A stretch of DNA of 64,000 nucleotides from Helicobacter sp. 12S02634-8 (GTDB lineage: Bacteria > Campylobacterota > Campylobacteria > Campylobacterales > Helicobacteraceae), in assembly GCF_002272865.1 (NCBI RefSeq), contig NZ_MLAP01000005.1, positions 1 through 64,000 of the forward strand, given 5' to 3'. Positions 47,887-57,700 of this stretch are shown one piece after another; the first letter of the stretch is position 1, and each line of letters starts with the position of its first letter. The notes below the pieces were generated by a model. It did no database searches, was not told where the DNA came from, and was given only the letters and a program-made list of their open reading frames with translations. The position numbers and the translations under genes are program-made.

Positions 47887-49691
47887 ACGATACGATATTG
47901 AACTCTTATAGTGGTATCAAGACCCATCAATTCGGACTTGATAGTATTGCCAATAACATTGCTAATATCAACACAACAGGCTATAAAGAAAATATCCCTG
48001 AATTCAAAAGCCTTTTTGCCACGCATTTAGACTCCCTCAATGCCTCTTCGATCACAAGCAATGACAGAAACTTTGGTGCAAGTGGAGCGAGCAATGCCAT
48101 ATCCAATAAAGATGGCAACTACCACCAAAGTGATGGAGAGTTTGATATGGCTTATCAAGGGAAAGGCTGGTTTGTGGTAGGCCCAAACAAACAAGGCAGT
48201 TTCAAGATCCAAGAAGATGGCTATGAGCAGACACAGCCCAATTATTTCACGCGCAATGGGAGCTTTGGGCGCGATGGAGATGGCTATTTGGTCAATTCGA
48301 GTGGGTATTATGTCTATGGTATCAATCTGGGTAAAATCAAAAATGGCGTATTCACTGCCAACAACGACACAGACAAAGACATACAAGAACTCACAAGCTC
48401 CACCCTCACGCCACTCAATATCCCCCAAGAGCTGAAATTCCAGCCCGTGCTGACTTCAAAAGTTGATATCAGTATCAACCTCAATCCAAAAAGTGGATTC
48501 AAAAATGCCCAAGACTTTTTTCTCGACTCTGAAGGAGAGCTTTTACAAGACAGATGGGACAAGCAAGATATCAACGCACTTGCTGATAATAACAATGAGC
48601 CCTTAGACACTTCTTTACACAAAACCATCACCATTGCCATCACCAAAAACAAGCAGACTCAAAATTTTGAATTCACCTATGGCACACAAGGCACAGATCA
48701 TAATGAATTTACCACAATCAAAGACCTCCAAACACTATTCAAAGACAAAACAGGGCTTGATCTTGAAGTCGCCAAAGATGAAAATGGCAAGCCCAAAACG
48801 CCCCTATCTTTGCGTATCACAAACAACAGCGAGGATATGGATCTCTCATTGGGCGGGAGCTTGGCTAAAAAACTAGGGCTACAAGGGCAGGATATGCCTT
48901 TCAAAAAGGGGAGCTATCAAGATTCTAATCCGATAAAAATCCCTGCTTATAGCACTTCTGTAGAGATTTATGACAAAGATGGGAAAAAATTCTTGCTCCA
49001 AAGTGATTATTTCCTCACGACCACAGACAACACCAATCAAACCCCGCCTATCCATCAAAAATGGGAAGTCCAAAGCGCAATTTATGAACCCAAAGACCAC
49101 GATATGCTCAGCAAAGCCCCTATATGGCAGACTATAGAGTTTGATCCAGATGGCAAGATCATTGCACAGCCGATTACGCTTGATTTTAAGGGCAATACCT
49201 TGGAGTATTCTCTCTCAAAAAGCAAGGACTATACATCGACCAACCACCCCTATCAAGACTCCAAACTCAAAGAAGCCACTCAAGATGGCAGACCTGAGGG
49301 CTCGCTCCAAGAAGTGCGCGTTGATGATAATGGTATCATCTATCTGGCCTTTAGCAATGGGGCGATAGAGCCCATGGGGCGTGTGGGTATTGCTGCATTT
49401 ATCAATGACCAAGGGCTGAAAAAAATCGGAGGCAATCTTTTTGAAATGGCCTCAAGCACGATCAATGGAGAAAACAAGCTTTTGAGTGGGAATCCACTTT
49501 TGGGCTGGAATCAAGAAGATGGGCAGCTAAAGTTTGGCAAAGTGATGCATAAATACCTTGAAACTAGCAATGTTGATGTTGGCGATGCACTCACTAATCT
49601 CATCTTAATGCAGCGGGGCTATTCAATGAACGCTAAGGCCTTTAGCACGGGCGATGAACTCATCAAAGAAGCTATCAATCTCAAAAAATAG
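47883..49691 (+). CDS. flgE2: Flagellar hook protein homologue FlgE2
   Basis: 602 residues. The N-terminal rod/hook motif (NSYSGIKTHQFGLDSIANNIANINTTGYKE) and the C-terminal helix (LETSNVDVGDALTNLILMQRGYSMNAKAFSTGDELIKEAINL) flank a long variable middle. Helicobacter has a major hook protein FlgE (about 718 residues) elsewhere and this second paralogue next to fliK-flgD (HP0908 in H. pylori). Whether it is a hook component or a specialised subunit is not known from sequence. Confidence 0.92.
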   Translation: MNDTILNSYSGIKTHQFGLDSIANNIANINTTGYKENIPEFKSLFATHLDSLNASSITSNDRNFGASGASNAISNKDGNYHQSDGEFDMAYQGKGWFVVGPNKQGSFKIQEDGYEQTQPNYFTRNGSFGRDGDGYLVNSSGYYVYGINLGKIKNGVFTANNDTDKDIQELTSSTLTPLNIPQELKFQPVLTSKVDISINLNPKSGFKNAQDFFLDSEGELLQDRWDKQDINALADNNNEPLDTSLHKTITIAITKNKQTQNFEFTYGTQGTDHNEFTTIKDLQTLFKDKTGLDLEVAKDENGKPKTPLSLRITNNSEDMDLSLGGSLAKKLGLQGQDMPFKKGSYQDSNPIKIPAYSTSVEIYDKDGKKFLLQSDYFLTTTDNTNQTPPIHQKWEVQSAIYEPKDHDMLSKAPIWQTIEFDPDGKIIAQPITLDFKGNTLEYSLSKSKDYTSTNHPYQDSKLKEATQDGRPEGSLQEVRVDDNGIIYLAFSNGAIEPMGRVGIAAFINDQGLKKIGGNLFEMASSTINGENKLLSGNPLLGWNQEDGQLKFGKVMHKYLETSNVDVGDALTNLILMQRGYSMNAKAFSTGDELIKEAINLKK

Positions 49692-49765
49692 CCTTTCTTA
49701 AAAACCCCAAACGCACATAAAATATCACACCCCCAATTCAAAGCAGACTCTCAATAAAATCTCAT

Positions 49766-49771
49766 TATAAT
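49766..49771 (+). promoter_or_regulatory. Possible -10 box of the UvrD-type helicase gene
   Basis: TATAAT about 60 bases before the start codon, in the 140-base gap after flgE2. The -35 is not recognisable. Confidence 0.45.
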
Positions 49772-49831
49772 TCCCCCCACACGCCCCCTTGATAAAAACT
49801 ATGGGACACCATCTAAAGGAACAGACAATCC

Positions 49832-51871
49832 ATGAATACCCACGAGGCCCCTAACCTCAATCTCGAACAACAGCTTGCTGCTAGTGCCCCCATGGGGCAT
49901 AATCTCATCATCGCTTCTGCTGGCACGGGCAAAACCTCTACTATCGTAGGCAGAATCGCCCATTTGCTTACCTTAGGAATCGCCCCCCAAGAGATTTTAC
50001 TACTCACTTTTACCAACAAAGCAAGTGCTGAAATGATCGAACGAGTCGCTAAGATTTTTGGCAACAAACAAGCCGAACAAATCCAATCAGGCACATTCCA
50101 CGCTGTCGCATACCGATACCTCAAAGAGCATTTTAAAATCTCGCTCAAACAACCCCGAGAGCTCAAAACACTCTTTAAAAGTATCGCTGAACGCAGGGTC
50201 TATACCCACAAAACCAGCACACCCCCCTACTCAGCCCAATATCTCTATGACATCCACTCTCTTTATTGCAACACCCAAAAAGAACAGAGTTTTGAGCAAT
50301 GGTTGGTGCAAAAATCCCCCGATCAAGCCCCTTATATCACTATCTATGAAGACATACTCGAGGAATTCCAAGCGCTCAAAAAATCCTATGGCTATGCTGA
50401 TTATAATGACCTTTTGATTTTATATCGCGATGCGATGGCTACCCAAAATAGCCCATACAAGGAAGTTCTATGCGATGAATACCAAGACACTAACCCACTC
50501 CAAGACTCTCTGATTGATGCCCTCAACCCCCCAAGCTTATTTTGCGTGGGCGATTATGACCAGAGCATTTATGCCTTCAATGGCGCAGATATTAGTATCA
50601 TCAGTAATTTCACGACCAAATATCCCAATGCCCAAGTATTCACGCTCAAAAAAAACTATCGCTCCTCCTATCCCATACTCGACCTTGCTAATAAAATCAT
50701 ACAAAAAAACGAGCGTATCTATGCTAAAAGCCTTGAAGTTGTCAAAACAGGGCAATACTCCTCGCCCAAACTACTCATATATGATGAATTATTTTCACAA
50801 TACCAAGGTATCGCGCAAAAAATCGCAGCCAGTGGGCGGTATTTTGAAGATATTGCTGTGATTTTTAGAAACAATGCAAGTGCTGATGGCTGTGAAGCGT
50901 CCTTGCGAGAGATGGGGATCCCCTCTAGACGCAAGGGAGGGATTAGCTTTTTTGATACAAAAGAAGTTTCTTTAGTGCTTGATATCTGCTCTTTGCTCTA
51001 TAATCCCAAGGATATGATGGCTTATATCCATACTCTAAGCTATGGGAGTGGTATTGGCAGCTCAATTGCAAAAGATATTTATGAAGCGCTCATCACATTA
51101 GGCAAGGGCTGTGCCCAAAAGGGCTTGCTCGCACCTTTTGAGGGGATCAAACCCTATGCCTTGAGAAGCAAAAACACGCAATTAGGGCTTTTTGATGATT
51201 TTTTTACTCTGCAAAATAGCTCCCAATACAATGAATTCCTACCTCCCAAATTCCACTCCCACCCCTTGCTAGCCCACCCTAAGCTCACCAAAGATGGTGC
51301 GATATTTTTAGGAAAATTTTTCTCACTCTATCAGACTTGCTATACCTTGAGCTCTCCTTTGAATCTACTCAGGGCGATTGGGGATTCAGAGTTTTTCAAA
51401 CACATTGCCAAATATCTAAGTTATGAGCGATCTAAAAATAAAGATGGCACTATCAATGAAGCCCTCAGACTAGAAGCGTTAGAAAAAATCGAGCGCAAAA
51501 TCTCTTTGCTCGCTGATCTCTCAAAAAGCTATCAAGACATTGGGCGATTCTTAAATGCAATGGTGCTAGGGTCTAATGAAGCCAGTGAGGGGAGTGGGGT
51601 CAATCTTTTAAGCATACACGCTAGCAAGGGCTTGGAGTTTGGTGATGTTTATATCATCGATTTGATGGAGGGGCGATTCCCCAATCGCAAGCTTATCTCT
51701 AAAGGCGGGAGTCTTGAAGAAGAGCGGCGGCTCTTTTATGTCGCTATCACACGCGCTAAAGAAAATCTCTATCTCTCCTATGCCAAAAAAGATAGAATCA
51801 AAAACATCACTTATGAGCCATCGATTTTTTTATATGAAGCAGAGTTGCTCCAAAAATCACCCCATCACTAA
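49832..51871 (+). CDS. UvrD/Rep/PcrA-family ATP-dependent DNA helicase
   Basis: A 679-residue superfamily 1 helicase acting in repair or replication restart. Visible are the Q-motif LNLEQQLAA, motif I ASAGTGKTSTIVGRIAHL, Ia LLLTFTNKAS, motif II LCDEYQDTN, motif III GDYDQSIYAFNGAD, motif IV KNYRS, V LLSIHASKGLEF and VI ERRLFYVAITRAKENLYLSY. It resembles HP0911 in size and in its place after flgE2. AAGGA lies 12 bases before the ATG, rather far. Confidence 0.95.
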   Translation: MNTHEAPNLNLEQQLAASAPMGHNLIIASAGTGKTSTIVGRIAHLLTLGIAPQEILLLTFTNKASAEMIERVAKIFGNKQAEQIQSGTFHAVAYRYLKEHFKISLKQPRELKTLFKSIAERRVYTHKTSTPPYSAQYLYDIHSLYCNTQKEQSFEQWLVQKSPDQAPYITIYEDILEEFQALKKSYGYADYNDLLILYRDAMATQNSPYKEVLCDEYQDTNPLQDSLIDALNPPSLFCVGDYDQSIYAFNGADISIISNFTTKYPNAQVFTLKKNYRSSYPILDLANKIIQKNERIYAKSLEVVKTGQYSSPKLLIYDELFSQYQGIAQKIAASGRYFEDIAVIFRNNASADGCEASLREMGIPSRRKGGISFFDTKEVSLVLDICSLLYNPKDMMAYIHTLSYGSGIGSSIAKDIYEALITLGKGCAQKGLLAPFEGIKPYALRSKNTQLGLFDDFFTLQNSSQYNEFLPPKFHSHPLLAHPKLTKDGAIFLGKFFSLYQTCYTLSSPLNLLRAIGDSEFFKHIAKYLSYERSKNKDGTINEALRLEALEKIERKISLLADLSKSYQDIGRFLNAMVLGSNEASEGSGVNLLSIHASKGLEFGDVYIIDLMEGRFPNRKLISKGGSLEEERRLFYVAITRAKENLYLSYAKKDRIKNITYEPSIFLYEAELLQKSPHH

Positions 51872-51945
51872 ATCATTAAAATATCGCTGAAATATTTAAG
51901 GCATTGAAAATATTGAGAGCATTGGTCTTTGAAGCCCTAAAGACT

Positions 51946-54129
51946 TCAAAAATCCATATTCAAAGCCAAGAAATATCGCCTGCCCTCACGGATATAATTA
52001 TAGTTATTGACATAAGTGGGGCTGCTATTTTTACCTCCCATATTCACAGGACTATAATCGACAAAATTATGATTGAGTAGGTTATAAACTCCCATATGCA
52101 AACGCAAATTCTTACTAATAGCATAATGCCCCCCTAGGTGCAACAACCAGTAGCTATGGTAATATGGGCTTAAAGTCGGATTGGATTTTAAGAATTGCTC
52201 TAGGGCTGATAATGAGCTAGCGCTCGACCCTGCGCGCCCACCGATATATGTCCGCAGCTGTTGGGCGCGATATTCTGTGCGTAGATAGAGCCCAAGATTT
52301 GCAATAGCAAAATTCAGTGCAGTATTCAGACTATGGGCGGGGACATCGCTCAAAGGCAGTCCTTTTGCCTTGCCTGAAGTTTGGCGCGATTTTGTAAAAG
52401 TATAGTTGAGATTCAATCCCAATGTGCCATAGACCACAGAAAATGGCTTGATACCCAAAAACACTTCTGTCCCATAAGCAATGGCTGAATCAGCATTTTC
52501 ATTATAAGAGCAATTGCCCGAGCTTGCCGCACAAACTCCAGCTCCTGCAACAGGAATCTGCACGTCTTTGGCTACAGAAACACTCTGGATTTTATCACTA
52601 AAGGTATTATAAAACCCCATCACGCCCATATCTGTGTAGTCTGTTTCAGAAAGAAAGCCTAGCTCAAAGTTGATAGAACTCTCTGGCTTTAAGTCAGGAT
52701 TGCCATAAGTAGGCACCATGCCTTGCGCTGTGAGTCCATTGACCCCACGCACAAGCTGTGAAACCGTGGGAGTCTTATACCCCGTGGATATCCCGCCTTT
52801 AAGCGTGAGCCAATCTGTGGTATTATAGACAAGATAAGCCCTCGGTGAGGTGTTAAACCCAAAGGCTGAATTGTAATTTTCTCGCACACCTAAGGTCAAA
52901 AACAAATCTTGCAAAATCGCGATTTCATTTTCAGCAAACAAGCTCGCATTGTGCTGATACATAAAGCTATGCCCGACCACTGCCCTATCTCGCATACTTG
53001 CAAACCAATACCTCCCGCCTAAAGTCAGCTTGCTTGAACCCACATTGATCACAAGCTTCGTATCTGCAAGCACATCATCTCCCCGCAAACCTCTATCTTT
53101 ACCCACCAAGGGACTGCCAGTAGGCACGGCATCTTGAGTGATGAGCCGCCCTTGATTGCTTGTTGAGAGATATTGGATAGAGGTGTCTGTGCTCCCAAAG
53201 GCATACGCACCCAAATGGGCTAGCGTAAGATTGTTACGCATGAAATATAAATGATTAGCATAACCGCCCTTAGCCCCTGCTGTGCCTAAAAGACTTTGTT
53301 TGTTGTTGTAATATTGCAAGCCATTTTGATAATCCAAATAATAATAATCCTCTCCATTGGGTGCATAAGAAATCCGTCCACCCACATCATAGACATTAGA
53401 CTCAGACAAGCCCACCACGCCATTTCTCCCCACGCTCCCCCCACTAGGGACAACTTCCAAGTCAGCAGTCGGGACAAAATCTCGATAATATTCACGCCCA
53501 CGCAGTGCAAAACCCCATTTTTTAGCCTTATCTAAAGGCCCTGAGGTGTAGAAACTCCCTGAATAAGTGTTTCCAAAAAGTTTTTCTTCTTGCAAAGTCA
53601 TCTCCAAAGAAAAGCTTGAAGCAAAGCGATCAAAATTCTTTTTCGTGATGACATTGACAATCCCACCAATCGCATCACTCCCATAAAGCGTGCTCATCGG
53701 ACCAGAAATCACTTCAATGCGCTCAATCGCTGCTAATGGGGGCATGAACGAAGTAAAAACTTCTGTGAATCCATTAGGAAAGGCCGCAGAGGTGACATTT
53801 TGCCTTTTGCCATCTGTTAAAATCAATGTATAATCTGCGGGCATACCTCGAATCGAAATATTATATCCCCCTGTTTTCCCCACACCTGTTTCAATACTCA
53901 CTCCTGGTAAAGTCGAGATTGCCTCGCCCAAATCCCTATAAGGTCTATCAGCAAGCTCTTCTTGCGTGATGACAGAAATCGAAGCAGGCGCGTCTTTGAG
54001 GTCTTGGGCAAAGCCCGAAGCTGAAACGACAGATTTATTGAGTATATAGGATTTTGGCTCTTCTTGAGCTAATAAGCAAGCTGGCACTGACATAAAAATT
54101 AATTTTTTCAAGCTATGTTTATTGATCAT
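51946..54129 (-). CDS. TonB-dependent outer membrane receptor
   Basis: A 727-residue iron- or haem-uptake-type receptor. A signal peptide (about 1-21) precedes a TonB-box-like NKSVVSASGF and the plug (about 35-155; LPGVSIETG, NISIRGMPADYTLILTDGKRQN, RIEVISGPMSTLYGSDAIGGIVNVITKK). The remainder is a 22-strand barrel ending in aromatic FLALNMDF. It resembles the CirA/FrpB/CfrA group; the ligand cannot be told. A Fur box overlies its start site, so it is probably iron repressed. AAGGAG precedes the ATG. Confidence 0.93.
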   Translation of the reverse strand: MINKHSLKKLIFMSVPACLLAQEEPKSYILNKSVVSASGFAQDLKDAPASISVITQEELADRPYRDLGEAISTLPGVSIETGVGKTGGYNISIRGMPADYTLILTDGKRQNVTSAAFPNGFTEVFTSFMPPLAAIERIEVISGPMSTLYGSDAIGGIVNVITKKNFDRFASSFSLEMTLQEEKLFGNTYSGSFYTSGPLDKAKKWGFALRGREYYRDFVPTADLEVVPSGGSVGRNGVVGLSESNVYDVGGRISYAPNGEDYYYLDYQNGLQYYNNKQSLLGTAGAKGGYANHLYFMRNNLTLAHLGAYAFGSTDTSIQYLSTSNQGRLITQDAVPTGSPLVGKDRGLRGDDVLADTKLVINVGSSKLTLGGRYWFASMRDRAVVGHSFMYQHNASLFAENEIAILQDLFLTLGVRENYNSAFGFNTSPRAYLVYNTTDWLTLKGGISTGYKTPTVSQLVRGVNGLTAQGMVPTYGNPDLKPESSINFELGFLSETDYTDMGVMGFYNTFSDKIQSVSVAKDVQIPVAGAGVCAASSGNCSYNENADSAIAYGTEVFLGIKPFSVVYGTLGLNLNYTFTKSRQTSGKAKGLPLSDVPAHSLNTALNFAIANLGLYLRTEYRAQQLRTYIGGRAGSSASSLSALEQFLKSNPTLSPYYHSYWLLHLGGHYAISKNLRLHMGVYNLLNHNFVDYSPVNMGGKNSSPTYVNNYNYIREGRRYFLALNMDF

Positions 54130-54154
54130 ACAAACTCCTTATCATTATTTCAAG

Positions 54155-54177
54155 TAATAATAATTATTGTAATTATA
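54155..54177 (-). promoter_or_regulatory. TonB receptor promoter with Fur box
   Basis: TATAAT (54172-54177, minus strand) is the -10. Directly downstream, TAATAAT-A-ATTATTG (54155-54169) matches the H. pylori Fur consensus TAATAATnATTATTA in 14 of 15 positions. Bound Fur would cover the transcription start. Confidence 0.8.
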
Positions 54178-54249
54178 GTTTATGAAGATATGATTGAGAT
54201 TTGATAAACTCTAAAATCATACGCCAACAAAAACAAATCCCTCTAAAAT

Positions 54250-54804
54250 CTAAAGACTCAAATACCCCAAAAACAAGGTCACAAAAAGCCCTGCGACAAA
54301 ACTTAAAATAATTTCTTTGCGTTTGTGCTTGCAAAATGCCGTCATCACAACCCCGCTCATATAAAACAACACCAACGCCACCCCAAAAGCCACGCTCAAC
54401 ACATCAAAATACCATTTGCCCTTTGCCTTATGCAGCATAATCATATTCCCCAAAAGACTCCTCTTGACAGATTGGATTATTGTTTGATTGTCTTTGACCT
54501 CTAAGCTCAAAGCCTGCTTGGCTGAGCCCAACATCAAAGCCCCGCGGTATTCTCTGGGATTGAGCTCATTTGGAAGCTCAATCTGATGTTTTTGCGCAAA
54601 ATCAATCAAAAAATCCAACTGCCTATCCTTAGCCACGCCCCCATCGAGTGTCCATTTTTGCTTATCTGCGCCCACATCTTGATTGAAGCCAAAAATATAT
54701 ACAATCCCTGTGATAGCAAAAAGCAATGCCATGGGTAACAAAAACATACTCACATAAATGTGAAACTGATGGGAAAATCTTTTCAAATTTATTTTCTTTT
54801 TCAT
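54250..54804 (-). CDS. PepSY-associated membrane protein
   Basis: A 184-residue protein with one N-terminal membrane helix (about 12-35, HIYVSMFLLPMALLFAITGIVYIF), a periplasmic section (about 40-125) and a membrane hairpin at the C-terminus (from about 135). HQFHIYVSMFLLPMALLFAITGI is the PepSY-TM signature found in proteins often next to iron receptors and sometimes working as ferric reductases. GGAG precedes the ATG. It lies 120 bases upstream of the TonB receptor on the same strand. Confidence 0.8.
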   Translation of the reverse strand: MKKKINLKRFSHQFHIYVSMFLLPMALLFAITGIVYIFGFNQDVGADKQKWTLDGGVAKDRQLDFLIDFAQKHQIELPNELNPREYRGALMLGSAKQALSLEVKDNQTIIQSVKRSLLGNMIMLHKAKGKWYFDVLSVAFGVALVLFYMSGVVMTAFCKHKRKEIILSFVAGLFVTLFLGYLSL

Positions 54805-54818
54805 CTTGCTCCTTTATG

Positions 54819-54838
54819 TTGATAATAAGAATTGTAAT
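54819..54838 (-). promoter_or_regulatory. Weak Fur-box-like site upstream of the PepSY gene
   Basis: TTGATAATAAGAATTGTAAT lies 15 bases before the start codon. It keeps GATAAT and an AATTGTAA half but the symmetry is imperfect, so it is only suggestive. Confidence 0.3.
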
Positions 54839-54997
54839 ACGCTTTTATGAAGTATGTGTGAAAAGCCATCAAGCCAAAAACTAAAAGAGATAAAAAGAGT
54901 TAAAAAAGAAGAAAATAGACAGAAAGAAATATCAGAGAATTAAGAAAAATAAGGGAATCACAAGCTAGCCAAAACACCTAAAGCCATCAAAAGTTTA

Positions 54998-56170
54998 TCA
55001 ACCAATCATATGGCTGATAAACTTTGAATAATTATCTAAAATCAATCCACCCTTTCTAAAGCCCAAGGCACAAGCCTCATAAGCATAAAATACATTGGGT
55101 TGGTAATAAAGCCCTCCTGAGCTATTGAGTTCATAAAACTCTTGATAAATCGGCTTATGGTTGTGATAAATGCCATCATTTTTTGCCATAGATACCTGAT
55201 GCATATCTAACACCTCTACATTAGCCCCCTCACGCCCAAAGGCTCTTTTTTCTACTTGTTTTTTGCCCTTGAGTGGTTCATAGCTAGTTTCTAAAAGCAA
55301 AGGGTGATTGGGGAAAAGATCCCATAAAAGCTTCAAAAAACGTTTGCTCTGAAACATCACTGTGTATGCGGGATTTAAAAAAATAGCATTTTTATTTTCC
55401 ATCATCGATTGCATGATTAAAGCAAGCTCTGGCTCATCGATAGCGATATTCTCCCAAGGCAAAAGTTTGAATAAAAATTCATGATTGACCCCTTGGGCAA
55501 ATACCCCCTCATCAGGGGAAAACGCAACTTCATCGATATAGCAAAATGCTGTTTGAAACCCAACGCTTTTGGCAATATCTTGCAAAAATCTTGTTGTCTG
55601 CTCCTCTTCGATATTACCCCGAACGCTAGAAAACAAAATCCTCCAGCCCTCATACATCTCCTCAAAATTCCCCGTATCTGCCCCCAAAGTAATCATACGT
55701 TTGAAATTCTCGCCCAAAGCCTCATAGAGATTATTGAACTGCGCGTTTGTATCATAGCCATTGTATTTGAGCATTGCCCACTGCACCACAGAAGTTTCAT
55801 AAAGCATTGTAGGAGTATCAGCATTAAACTCCAAAAGCTTGATAGGTCTGCCATCAAGCCCACCTGCTAAATCAAAACGCCCATACAAATGCCAATGGAT
55901 CTCTTCCTCCCAGCTTTGCTTGATCATAGGGACTAAGGTATTGGGAATATCAAGCTCAAAAAACAAATCATTTGTAATCGCATACTCCCCTGCTTGCACA
56001 TACATATCATAAAGTTCATTGCACGCCTGATAATACGCATCTGCCTCTGCTTGAGAGATAACGACCACCTCATCGCCGATATAAGGGGTATTATCAGGGT
56101 CAGTATGCCAAGGCAAGCCAATTTCTGTGAGAGTTTCTTTATCAAGAGGTTTCAAAGGTTTTATTTGCAT
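54998..56170 (-). CDS. Glutathionylspermidine synthase-like ATP-grasp ligase
   Basis: A 390-residue protein of the GSP-synthase/YjfC family. Typical stretches are IHWHLYGRFDLAGGLDGRPIKLLEFNADTPTMLYE, NHPLLLETSYEPLKGKKQVEKRAFGREGANVEV and LGFRKGGLILDNYSKF. True members join glutathione and spermidine, but Helicobacter has no known glutathione pathway, so the substrate is probably a different peptide or amine. AAGGAG precedes the ATG. It lies 36 bases downstream of the UPF0323 lipoprotein, as in H. pylori (HP0233-HP0232). Confidence 0.88.
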   Translation of the reverse strand: MQIKPLKPLDKETLTEIGLPWHTDPDNTPYIGDEVVVISQAEADAYYQACNELYDMYVQAGEYAITNDLFFELDIPNTLVPMIKQSWEEEIHWHLYGRFDLAGGLDGRPIKLLEFNADTPTMLYETSVVQWAMLKYNGYDTNAQFNNLYEALGENFKRMITLGADTGNFEEMYEGWRILFSSVRGNIEEEQTTRFLQDIAKSVGFQTAFCYIDEVAFSPDEGVFAQGVNHEFLFKLLPWENIAIDEPELALIMQSMMENKNAIFLNPAYTVMFQSKRFLKLLWDLFPNHPLLLETSYEPLKGKKQVEKRAFGREGANVEVLDMHQVSMAKNDGIYHNHKPIYQEFYELNSSGGLYYQPNVFYAYEACALGFRKGGLILDNYSKFISHMIG

Positions 56171-56206
56171 TTAAGCTCCTTATTTTCCATCAGCTAAGCC
56201 CCTTTT

Positions 56207-56824
56207 TTATGCACCAAAAGAGGTAGCACCTCTAGTGCTTTGTGTGTTTGTATTCCCGCCAAAAAACCCACTCTTAGCGCCACTAGGACGGCTCGCCCCT
56301 TGCGTGCTTGCAGTGTTTTTGAAGCTATTTTGACTCCTCTCATAAGCTTGGGGAGATTTATAGTTGCGCTGGCTGTTTTGCTGATAATTGGGATTATTAA
56401 AAAGCTTATTGCCGATATAACTCCCCAAAATCGCCCCTGCTGCACTCGCTAAAATCGCTCCACCAAGCCCCAATCCACCACTAGAATTTGCATTTGTCAG
56501 CTCGCTCGTGCCATTATCAATCTTAGCTTCTTCTTGCTTGATGAGCTTTTGGACTTCTTCATCTGAGAGCACCCGTTCATTCCCTTGCTTATCCCGCACC
56601 ACTATGTGCGTCTTAGCACTCGGATATTCTTCGATGACCTTATACCCCCCTGTTGGCTGCTCTTCGAGGATAACAAACGCACCCTTTTGTGCCACATCAG
56701 CCAGCCCTGTAGGCTTCTGAGAAGCCTTATCAGACCCATCTCCACAAGCAGCCAAACTCACAACCACAAGAGCACTCAACCCCCCAATCATCGCATAATC
56801 AGATATTTTCCTTAAGTGCTTCAT
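56207..56824 (-). CDS. UPF0323 family lipoprotein
   Basis: A 205-residue lipoprotein. The signal ends in the lipobox SLAAC at about residue 27. The conserved region [44 protein letters not shown] is followed by a small glycine/alanine membrane-like stretch ([26 protein letters not shown]) and a Ser/Asn/Gln-rich tail. It matches HP0232 as I remember it. Function unknown; YgdI/YgdR-like glycine-zipper insertion into membranes is possible. AAGGAG precedes the ATG. Confidence 0.92.
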   Translation of the reverse strand: MKHLRKISDYAMIGGLSALVVVSLAACGDGSDKASQKPTGLADVAQKGAFVILEEQPTGGYKVIEEYPSAKTHIVVRDKQGNERVLSDEEVQKLIKQEEAKIDNGTSELTNANSSGGLGLGGAILASAAGAILGSYIGNKLFNNPNYQQNSQRNYKSPQAYERSQNSFKNTASTQGASRPSGAKSGFFGGNTNTQSTRGATSFGA

Positions 56825-56874
56825 TTTATCTCCTTCTCATCTCCTTGTATGCAATCACTCTGCCCTTTAAGCCT

Positions 56875-57624
56875 TTATTTTTGGTATTCATAGATATAAG
56901 GGACAAATTTAATCAAACCCGAATCAGATATTTTTTTGGTAATATTTTCGACCTTTTGGATCTCTTTTTGGGGCTGTTCTTTTGGCTCATAGGTGGTTGC
57001 ATAGATTTGTTTGAGGATTTGGATTTTTTCTGCAGGTGTTTTGGCTGTTTTGATTTTTTCTAAAATCAAAGCCGATTTGACAACAGATTTCTGTCCCAAA
57101 AAGCCCACAGGAATCATTTTAACATTTGTTTCTTTGAGCCTAGAATCGATCTCTCTGAGCTCGCTTTGACAATGGGGACACATTGGATCTGAAACAATAT
57201 AAGTGAGCTTGGTCACGCCCTTTGTTGTAGATGGCAAGAAAATTGCATAATCATCAGGGATCGTATCAAACAACGCATTGAGCTTGGCACTATTTTTCTG
57301 CTGTGAATTATAAGACTGCGTATCTTCATATATTTTATTGACCAAAGCAGTATCTTTTTTTTCATTACTAAAAAACACATTACTCAAACCGATGATGATA
57401 TTACCATCTTTGCTAGTAAAAATAGGGATTTGATACTTGCTATCAGGGTCTTGGATAATAGCGATTTTGAGTTCGGGATTGGATTGCAAGGCTTCTATTT
57501 TAAGCACAGAAACCTTTTTGCCCGTCTGTTTTTGGACAATATTGATAATATTTTGTTCCACGCCTGCTTGCGCGATTCCAAAGGCGAGCAAAGCCGATAA
57601 TACAGCAAACACGATTCTTTTCAT
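56875..57624 (-). CDS. Periplasmic DsbC/DsbG-like thiol:disulfide protein
   Basis: A 249-residue periplasmic protein. Signal peptide (about 1-20, cut after AQA), an N-terminal dimerisation domain, and a thioredoxin-fold domain with the active site C149-PHC-C152 in SDPMCPHCQSE. The later IPVGF is the cis-proline-like loop. It corresponds to H. pylori HP0231, which acts as a dimeric oxidoreductase and introduces disulfides despite its DsbG-like fold. AGGAG lies five bases before the ATG at 57624. Confidence 0.92.
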   Translation of the reverse strand: MKRIVFAVLSALLAFGIAQAGVEQNIINIVQKQTGKKVSVLKIEALQSNPELKIAIIQDPDSKYQIPIFTSKDGNIIIGLSNVFFSNEKKDTALVNKIYEDTQSYNSQQKNSAKLNALFDTIPDDYAIFLPSTTKGVTKLTYIVSDPMCPHCQSELREIDSRLKETNVKMIPVGFLGQKSVVKSALILEKIKTAKTPAEKIQILKQIYATTYEPKEQPQKEIQKVENITKKISDSGLIKFVPYIYEYQK

Positions 57625-57700
57625 AGTTTCTCCTAACAAATCAGATAAAATTGCATTTTATAGAAACTTTGTCAATCAAATATGATGCAAGGAGTAATTA

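Noticed and set aside
51925-51950. Inverted repeats TTTGAAG/CTTCAAA and GTCTTT/AAAGAC between the helicase and TonB receptor genes
   Set aside because: Overlapping alternative stems lacking U-tails on either strand and partly inside the receptor coding end; terminator role not supported.
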